From assembly GCF_013415905.1 (NCBI RefSeq), contig NZ_CP058909.1:2604001-2668000 (forward strand): a stretch of 64,000 nucleotides of DNA, read 5' to 3'. The notes beneath the pieces were generated by a model. That model had not been told where the DNA came from. It ran no database searches and saw only the letters and a list, made by a program, of their open reading frames with translations. Positions within the stretch are counted from its first letter, which is position 1. Every line of letters begins with the position of its first letter. The translations under genes were made by a program, and so were the position numbers. This document shows positions 58,803 through 64,000 of this stretch, in pieces. This DNA is from Halosimplex pelagicum (GTDB taxonomy: Archaea; Halobacteriota; Halobacteria; Halobacteriales; Haloarculaceae).

Positions 58803-59198
58803 ATGCAGGGTAATCTGCCGCCTGAAGCACAGGAGAAGCTCGAGGAACTGCAGGATCTGCAGGAGAAGGCCCAGCAGGTCGCCGCGCAGAAACAGCAGGC
58901 CGAGACACAGCTCCAGGAGGCCCAGACGGCCCTCGACGAGCTCGAGGACATCGACGAGGACGCCGGCATGTACCGCCGCGTCGGCGAGCTGCTCGTCCAG
59001 ACCGAGTACGGCGAGGCGCAGGACGACCTCGAAGAGAAGGTCGACAGCCTCGAAGTGCGCGTCGAGACGCTGGAGAAGCAGGAAGAGCGCGTCCAGGAGC
59101 AGTTCGAGGAACTCCAGACGGAGCTCCAGAACATGCTCCAGGGCGGCGGCGCTGGCGGTCCGGGCGGCATGGGCGGTCCGGGCGCCGGCGGCGCGTAG
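58803..59198 (+). CDS. pfdB: Prefoldin subunit beta
   Basis: Host chaperone subunit, 131 aa. Two long coiled-coil helices (about 5-45 and 75-118; [20 protein letters not shown] and [20 protein letters not shown]) flank the beta hairpin ([20 protein letters not shown]), then a Gly-rich tail ([11 protein letters not shown]). Length and order are normal. In many haloarchaea it follows the L37Ae, RpoP and Pcc1 genes; here provirus DNA lies upstream, so its native transcription unit has been split. No clear TATA box lies in the 24 bp of remaining host sequence. Confidence 0.95.
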   Translation: MQGNLPPEAQEKLEELQDLQEKAQQVAAQKQQAETQLQEAQTALDELEDIDEDAGMYRRVGELLVQTEYGEAQDDLEEKVDSLEVRVETLEKQEERVQEQFEELQTELQNMLQGGGAGGPGGMGGPGAGGA

Positions 59199-59483
59199 AT
59201 GCCGACCGACGACGCGGCGGCCGACGGGGGCGCCGACGCCGGGTCCGACGACCCCTCTGACGAGGACGTCGTCGAGGCCGCGGCCGAGGCCGCCGATCGC
59301 GTCGTCTTCTCGCGACTCGACCGGTCGGCGGTCGACGACCTCGACGTGACCGTTACGTTCGAGGACGGAATCCTGGAGGTCGACGTGTACCTCAACGCGC
59401 CCGACGCCTCGGGCGACCCCGACCGCGTCGCCGACGACGCCGCCCTCGCCGCGCGCGGCGCCGTCGACGACCTGTTCGAGTGA
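59199..59483 (+). CDS. DUF3194 family protein, 94 aa
   Basis: ATG directly follows the prefoldin stop (tagATG). Conserved partner of prefoldin beta in haloarchaea. Core: VVEAAAEAADRVVFSRLDRS, VDDLDVTVTFEDGILEVDVY and a C-terminal helix VADDAALAARGAVDDLFE. The function is unknown; its fixed linkage suggests a role near prefoldin. Confidence 0.85.
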   Translation: MPTDDAAADGGADAGSDDPSDEDVVEAAAEAADRVVFSRLDRSAVDDLDVTVTFEDGILEVDVYLNAPDASGDPDRVADDAALAARGAVDDLFE

Positions 59484-59500
59484 CCGGCCGTCTCGGCCGG
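59484..59500 (+). terminator. Hairpin directly after the DUF3194 gene
   Basis: CCGGCCG-TCT-CGGCCGG begins at the base after the stop codon. It is a perfect 7-bp GC stem with a 3-nt loop. No T-run follows, so intrinsic termination is uncertain; a transcript-end or processing structure is plausible. Confidence 0.4.
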
Positions 59501-59630
59501 CGACGCTACTCCGATAGCGGCGGCGCTCCCCGGTCAGCGGCGGTCACGTCGACCGAACAAGGCTCTTCCAGCGCGCTCTCGACGACGCCGGGGCTCGACG
59601 CGAGCCGGCTGGCCGCGGAACCCGGTAGCT

Positions 59631-59879
59631 TCAGTCGTGCTCGGGGTCGCCGACCGCGGGGTCGTCGTCCACGACGCGGTTGCCGACGAGCCCCGAGCGG
59701 AAGGCGATCCAGGCGAGCACGCTCATGAAGAGGATGGGCGGGAGGATCATGAAGCCCCACAGCGGATTGATCCCCCACTGGAGCAGGAGAACGACGTCGG
59801 CGATCCCGAGCAGGAGAAACGGCAACACCGCCAGCGCCGCCCGCTTCCGGTCGTATCCACCCTCGTCGCTGTCGGCCAT
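59631..59879 (-). CDS. Small membrane protein, 82 aa
   Basis: Start at MADSDEGGYD. Two hydrophobic segments (LAVLPFLLLGIADVVLLLQW and LWGFMILPPILFMSVLAWIA) then an acidic tail (DDDPAVGDPEHD). Hypothetical; convergent with the prefoldin unit. Confidence 0.65.
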   Translation of the reverse strand: MADSDEGGYDRKRAALAVLPFLLLGIADVVLLLQWGINPLWGFMILPPILFMSVLAWIAFRSGLVGNRVVDDDPAVGDPEHD

Positions 59880-60036
59880 GGTCAACCTTGGGCGTCGACC
59901 GCAAAAAGCGCCGCGTTCTCGCGTCCCCCGGTCGCGAGCGCGGATCGGCACGGCGCGGCTCCGCCGGTCGGTCCCCGAGCGACCAGCCGATCCACGGTAG
60001 CAGTTAACAGGCTCGGGTCGGAAGGGTGGGCAACGC

Positions 60037-61506
60037 ATGACGGGAAACCGACCGGGTCGGGGCGGGCGGTCGCTGTGGGGATTCGTCGCGGCGGCCGTCG
60101 CGGCCGTGGTGCTGTCCGAACGGGCCGCGGCCCACTCGGGGTCGCTGGGCGGGTCGGTCGCCTCGGCGACGGTGCCGACGTGGTTGACCGTTCTGACGGG
60201 GGGTATCGTCGTCGGCGGATCCTTCCTGTTCACGACGCTGCTCACGGACCACGACGCGATGCGCGGGGTGAACTGGTGGCGCCTCGCCCTCCCGACACCG
60301 GCCCGGCTCCGTCGGGCGGTCGTCCCGTTCGTCCGCGCGTGCTCGGTGGGCGTCCTTCTCCTGGTGGTGGTGACCGGATTCGCCGGCCCGCGCGAGGGCG
60401 TCCGGAACTTCGCGCTGCTGGTGGTGTGGGTCGGCTGGTGGGCGGGCTACACGGCGACGACGTACCTCGTCGGGGACACCTGGCCGGCGCTGAACCCTTG
60501 GCGCGCGCCGCTTTCGGCGGTCCGGTGGGTCCGCAGTCGCCGTCGTCGCGGCGAGGACGGCGACGGTGGCGACGCGGACCGCGGGGACGACTCGCTCGTC
60601 GGGAGCGTCTCGCTCCCGGTGTCGTGGGGCGTCTGGCCCGCGGTCGCGGGCCTGCTCGCGCTGGTCTGGCTGGAGGTCGTCAGCCCCGTCGGGGAGAACC
60701 CCCGCCTGCTCGCCGGCGTCGTGCTGGCGTACACGCTGGTGACCGTCGCCGGGTCGCTACTCGTGGGGGAGGGGTGGTTCGAGCGCGTCGACCCGGTGAG
60801 TCGCGTCTTCGCCGCCTACGGTCGCGTCGCGCCGCTCCAGCGGGACGCCGACGGCTCGCTCACCGTTCGGCTGCCGGGCACGGCCCTGACCGAGGACCCC
60901 CTGCCGGAGCGACCCGGCGAGGTCGCCTTCGTCGTCGCGCTGCTGTGGGTGACGACCTACGACGGCCTCGTCGCGACGCCGACCTGGGCGGCCGCGGTCG
61001 AGCCCGTCGTCGACGCCGGCGTCCCCGCGCTCGCCGTCTATGCGGTCGTCCTCCTGGCCGGGTTCGGCCTCTTTCTCGCCGTCTATCGGCTGGCCGCGCG
61101 GAAGGTGCGGGCGACCGCCGGCACCTACGTCACCGCGCGGGCCATCGAGCGGTGGTTCGCCCCCGCCCTGTTGCCCATCGCCGCCGGCTACCACCTCGCG
61201 CACTTCCTCGGCTACTTCCTCGGGCTCGCGCCCGCGCTCGCGGCCGTCGCGACGAGCCCGTTCGCGCCGCCGGCCTCCCCGCTCGCGCTCGTCCTGCCGG
61301 GCTGGTTCGGCTCGGTGAAACTGCTGTTCGTCCTCGGCGGGCACGTGCTGGCTATCTGGGTCGCCCACTCGCTGGCGTTCGAGCTGTTCCCGGGCGTGCT
61401 GGCGGCCATCCGGAGCCAGTACCCCTCCGTGGTGGTGATGGTCTTTTACACGATGACCTCCCTATGGGTGATCACGCAACCGTACGCGCCGCCGCCGTAC
61501 GTCTGA
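60037..61506 (+). CDS. Polytopic membrane protein, 489 aa
   Basis: About ten hydrophobic segments, e.g. SLWGFVAAAVAAVVLSERAA, GIVVGGSFLFTTLLTDHD, SVGVLLLVVVTGFAG, VLAYTLVTVAGSLLVGEGWF, LAVYAVVLLAGFGLFLAVYR, VVVMVFYTMTSLWVITQP. Paired histidines lie in AGYHLAHFLGYFLG and GGHVLAIWVAHS. Family not named by me. Followed after 4 bp by a zinc-finger membrane protein, so likely one unit. Confidence 0.7.
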   Translation: MTGNRPGRGGRSLWGFVAAAVAAVVLSERAAAHSGSLGGSVASATVPTWLTVLTGGIVVGGSFLFTTLLTDHDAMRGVNWWRLALPTPARLRRAVVPFVRACSVGVLLLVVVTGFAGPREGVRNFALLVVWVGWWAGYTATTYLVGDTWPALNPWRAPLSAVRWVRSRRRRGEDGDGGDADRGDDSLVGSVSLPVSWGVWPAVAGLLALVWLEVVSPVGENPRLLAGVVLAYTLVTVAGSLLVGEGWFERVDPVSRVFAAYGRVAPLQRDADGSLTVRLPGTALTEDPLPERPGEVAFVVALLWVTTYDGLVATPTWAAAVEPVVDAGVPALAVYAVVLLAGFGLFLAVYRLAARKVRATAGTYVTARAIERWFAPALLPIAAGYHLAHFLGYFLGLAPALAAVATSPFAPPASPLALVLPGWFGSVKLLFVLGGHVLAIWVAHSLAFELFPGVLAAIRSQYPSVVVMVFYTMTSLWVITQPYAPPPYV

Positions 61507-61510
61507 GACC

Positions 61511-61834
61511 ATGACCGACGACACCGCCGCCCCACCGCACGTCGACCGCGCGCCCGCCCTCCGTCCGAGCCGCGACACCGCGGTGCCGGCCGACGAGGTG
61601 CCCGCGGCGATCTGCCCCCACTGCGACTGTCCGTTCCGGAGCGAACACGCCAGGGATCTCCACGTCGGCGAGCGCCACGACCCGACACCGGCCGAGCAGG
61701 AACGCTACGAGGCCGCGCTGGAGACCGAGCGCGACGACCTCTGGCTGTTCCACGCCAAGGCCGTCGTCGCGCTGGGCGTCACCTACGCCGCCACCGTGAT
61801 CCTCTACATGGCCGTCCTCGGCAGTTTCTTCTGA
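61511..61834 (+). CDS. Zinc-finger protein with C-terminal membrane anchor, 107 aa
   Basis: C2H2-type finger CPHCDCPFRSEHARD with LHVGERH at about 36-58, then a charged linker and a C-terminal hydrophobic helix (AKAVVALGVTYAATVILYMA). Four bp after the polytopic membrane protein, suggesting that the two work together at the membrane. Function unknown. Confidence 0.7.
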   Translation: MTDDTAAPPHVDRAPALRPSRDTAVPADEVPAAICPHCDCPFRSEHARDLHVGERHDPTPAEQERYEAALETERDDLWLFHAKAVVALGVTYAATVILYMAVLGSFF

Positions 61835-61984
61835 GCGCTGGCGCCGCTGGCGGACGGACGGTCGGCGGAAAAACACCGCACGAACCGCGACACACCGGGC
61901 AGGAACAGCCCGAGCGCGTCGCTCGACCGTGTGTGACTGCGGTGGGATGAGTGACGGAGCTACGCCTCCCGCGAACGTCGACCG

Positions 61985-62449
61985 TTACGGGGCGGGCGTG
62001 GCGGTCGCGTTGCCGATGTCGTCGGCCGACGCGTTGCCTGCCGCGTCCGCGCCGTCAGGCGTCAGCGCGCTGATCTTCTCTCCGAGGGACCGGGCGCCGT
62101 CGACGGCGCCGCCCGCGACGTTCCCGATGGTCTCGTGGACGCCGCTCACGAAGTCGGGCACCTGCTCGGGCATCTCGACGGGCGGGCCCTGACTCCCGTT
62201 CGCGTCGTCGGCCCCGCCCGCGGCGGGCACGTCGGCCGGAGGCCCGCGGCGGGCGTCGGAGTCGCTCTCGGTCGCGTTCGAGTCGAACTCGTCCGCATCG
62301 TCCTCGGCGCGGTCCCCGCTCTGCGAGTGGTCGTCGGCCTGTGCGTTCCCGTCCTGCGCGTGGTCGGGTGCGTTGCCCGGCATCGCCATCGCGGCGCCGG
62401 TCGCGACCAGCAGGACGCTCGCGAACACTGCGACGATCTTGAGTTTCAT
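61985..62449 (-). CDS. Secreted acidic low-complexity protein, 154 aa
   Basis: N-terminal signal peptide (MKLKIVAVFASVLLVATGAA). The mature part is Asp/Asn/Gly-rich and disordered (SQSGDRAEDDADEFDSNATE). A short helix follows (VSGVHETIGNVAGGAVDGAR). No enzyme motif. An exported surface-associated protein of unknown role. Confidence 0.6.
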   Translation of the reverse strand: MKLKIVAVFASVLLVATGAAMAMPGNAPDHAQDGNAQADDHSQSGDRAEDDADEFDSNATESDSDARRGPPADVPAAGGADDANGSQGPPVEMPEQVPDFVSGVHETIGNVAGGAVDGARSLGEKISALTPDGADAAGNASADDIGNATATPAP

Positions 62450-62494
62450 TCTGAGTCTGCCTCCGCTCGCCCCTGGTCGCCGATCGCACTTGAA

Positions 62495-62514
62495 GGGGGC
62501 AAGCGCTCGCCCCC
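62495..62514. repeat. GC-rich palindrome between secreted protein and trpC
   Basis: GGGGGC (62495-62500) and GCCCCC (62509-62514) flank an 8-bp centre that is itself nearly symmetric. In the 281-bp gap between divergent genes it may be a regulatory site. The rest of the gap holds the trp promoter. Confidence 0.35.
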
Positions 62515-62696
62515 AGTTAGCCCGATTTCAGCCGATTTAGCCGGGTTACCGCGACCTTCAATCCGGTTCAACGGCGCTTCGACCGGCCGTGTCCGCTATG
62601 CGGAGACCGGGCTGTCGGTTGGTCCCTCGGGCGGCGCGCGCCCGCTCAACGCCTTCACTACAGTACCGAACACCGCTGCCGTCCCGGTGACGCAAA

Positions 62697-62730
62697 CCTT
62701 ATGTACAACACTGTCCGTTAGTGGACAGTA
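62697..62730 (+). promoter_or_regulatory. trpC promoter with palindromic operator
   Basis: CCTTATG (62697-62703) is a TATA-like box about 30 bp before the ATG. TGTACA lies at 62702-62707. ACTGTCC (62710-62716) and GGACAGT (62723-62729) form a perfect 7-bp inverted repeat ending one base before the start codon. A repressor there would block transcription start; alternatively the hairpin could hide the start of the mRNA. Confidence 0.55.
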
Positions 62731-63579
62731 ATGAGTACTGGTGGCGATATCGCACCGAAGGTGCGGTCGATACTCGACGCGGCCCGGGAGCGCGCGGCGT
62801 CGCGCGCGGACACGGGCGGCGAGCGGGTCGCCGTGGACGCTCGCTCGCTGACGGGGGCGTTCGAGGCGGCAGAGGCCGACGGGCGCGTCCCGCTGATCGC
62901 GGAGGTCAAGCCGACGAGTCCGACGACCGACGGCGAGCGGACGGACGACCCGGTCGAGCTGGCCGAGTCGATGGTCGCGGGCGGCGCGGCCGCGCTGTCG
63001 GTGCTGACCGAACCCGAGCACTTCGGCGGGTCGACCGACGCGCTCGAACGGATCCGCGCGGCGGTCGACGTGCCGGTGCTCCGGAAGGACTTCGTCGTCC
63101 GCGAGTCCCAGCTCGACGCCGTCGAGTCGGACGTACTCTTGCTGATCGTCCGCTTCCTCGACGAGGAGGGGACCGACGACCTGGCGGACCTGCTGGCGGC
63201 GGCGCGCGAGCGCGGGTTCCAGGTACTCGTCGAGACCCACACGGCCGAGGAGGTTGAGCGGGCGCTGGCGGCGGGCGCCGAGATCGTCGGGGTGAACAAC
63301 CGCGACCTGGCGAAACTGGAAGTCGACCTCGGGACCTTCGAGGACGTGGCCCCGGAGGCCCCGGAAAACGTCACCCTGATTGCGGAGAGCGGCATAGCGA
63401 CGACGAACGACGCACTGGCGATGCGCGAGGCGGGCGCCGACGCCCTGCTGGTGGGGTCGGCGATCATGGACGCGGCGGGCGGCGGCGACGTGGAAGCGAA
63501 CACCCGGCGCCTCGTGACGGCGGAATCGGACGCGACAGCCGAGACGGCGGCGGACGCGGAGACGGAGACACACCAATGA
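62731..63579 (+). CDS. trpC: Indole-3-glycerol-phosphate synthase
   Basis: Catalyses ring closure of CdRP to indole-3-glycerol phosphate in tryptophan synthesis; cytoplasmic TIM barrel. Motifs in order: [10 protein letters not shown] (catalytic Lys), [52 protein letters not shown] and [11 protein letters not shown]. 282 aa, slightly long because of an acidic C-terminal tail. Its stop overlaps the trpB start (ATGA). Confidence 0.95.
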   Translation: MSTGGDIAPKVRSILDAARERAASRADTGGERVAVDARSLTGAFEAAEADGRVPLIAEVKPTSPTTDGERTDDPVELAESMVAGGAAALSVLTEPEHFGGSTDALERIRAAVDVPVLRKDFVVRESQLDAVESDVLLLIVRFLDEEGTDDLADLLAAARERGFQVLVETHTAEEVERALAAGAEIVGVNNRDLAKLEVDLGTFEDVAPEAPENVTLIAESGIATTNDALAMREAGADALLVGSAIMDAAGGGDVEANTRRLVTAESDATAETAADAETETHQ

Positions 63580-64000
63580 GCACAGACAAGACGTTCGGCG
63601 AGTACGGTGGACAGTTCGTGCCGGAGTCGCTGATGCCGGCCATCGAAGAGCTTACCGACGCCTACGAGCGGTACGTCCTCGACAACGAGGACGGCTTCAT
63701 GGACGAGTTCAGGCGCCGGCTGGCCGACTTCGGCGGGCGGCCCCTGCCGCTCCAGCACGCCGAGTCGCTCTCGGAGCGCTACGACACCGAGGTGTACCTC
63801 AAGCGCGAGGACCTGCTCCACGGCGGGGCGCACAAGCTCAACAACGCGCTCGGACAGGTCCTGCTCGCGAAGTACATGGGCAAAGAGCGGATCGTGGCGG
63901 AGACGGGCGCCGGCCAGCACGGCACGGCGACGGCGATGGCCGCGGCCCACCTCGACATGCCCTGCGAGATCTACATGGGCGAGACGGACATCCGGCGCCA
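63576..64000 (+). CDS. trpB: Tryptophan synthase beta chain, 5' part (cut by window end)
   Basis: Starts [20 protein letters not shown], the typical TrpB opening, and continues with [18 protein letters not shown], then [20 protein letters not shown] with the PLP lysine in HKLNN, and [19 protein letters not shown]. Uses PLP to join indole and serine. Translationally coupled to trpC by a 4-bp overlap. The 3' part lies beyond the window. Confidence 0.95.
   Translation, partial: MSTDKTFGEYGGQFVPESLMPAIEELTDAYERYVLDNEDGFMDEFRRRLADFGGRPLPLQHAESLSERYDTEVYLKREDLLHGGAHKLNNALGQVLLAKYMGKERIVAETGAGQHGTATAMAAAHLDMPCEIYMGETDIRR

Overview
The window comes from a haloarchaeal chromosome (Halobacteria). The DNA is GC-rich, the proteins are very acidic, promoters are archaeal TATA boxes about 26-30 nt ahead of leaderless starts, and the informational genes are archaeal (prefoldin beta, Orc1/Cdc6, PrimPol-helicase, haloarchaeal winged-helix regulators). 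About 58.8 kb is provirus. The last 5.2 kb is ordinary host chromosome.

Layout. Bases 1-13300 recur at 45479-58778 with a constant offset of 45,478 bp. Every gene keeps the same length and every stretch I compared was identical. The simplest reading is a tandem array of one tailed virus with a 45,478-bp genome. The window starts inside copy 1, which ends at 13300. Copy 2 is complete (13301-58778) and abuts the host prefoldin gene. The 13300 junction joins the right end of one copy to the left end of the next, so it is an attP-like site. An assembly artefact from mixed episomal and integrated forms is the main alternative.

Provirus, left to right in copy 2: (a) tyrosine integrase (+), the only rightward gene at the left end; (b) a leftward operon of small acidic, often zinc-ribbon genes with an HNH nuclease, ending at two DNA-binding regulators (14.6-21.3 kb); (c) a divergent PhiH1-repressor-like gene and an operator-rich gap; (d) a replication region with an Orc1/Cdc6 ATPase, 9-bp tandem repeats and a repeat- and hairpin-rich gap (22.1-23.9 kb); (e) two zinc-ribbon membrane proteins with matching promoters, then a second operon of small genes (to 27.9 kb); (f) a short rightward operon with a winged-helix regulator and a J-domain protein (28.1-30.1 kb); (g) the leftward late region: Fn3, beta-propeller and glycine-rich host-recognition proteins, tape measure, tail chaperones joined by a canonical -1 frameshift site, tail tube, head-tail connectors, capsid, decoration protein, protease-scaffold (30.3-46.6 kb); (h) head morphogenesis protein, portal, large terminase, a metallopeptidase, putative small terminase, two small membrane proteins, a tRNA-like RNA element, and the PrimPol-helicase operon (46.7-58.6 kb). 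One tube protein, a 795-residue tape measure and no sheath gene point to a siphovirus-like particle.

Host side (58.8-64 kb): prefoldin beta and a DUF3194 gene, a small membrane protein, a large membrane protein with a zinc-finger partner, a secreted acidic protein, then trpC and the start of trpB behind a palindrome-bearing promoter.

Most notable: the tandem array and its junctions, the G-GGA-AAC frameshift site, the tRNA-like element inside a late transcript, matched promoter and operator modules in the replication region, and a four-cysteine cluster inside the helicase.
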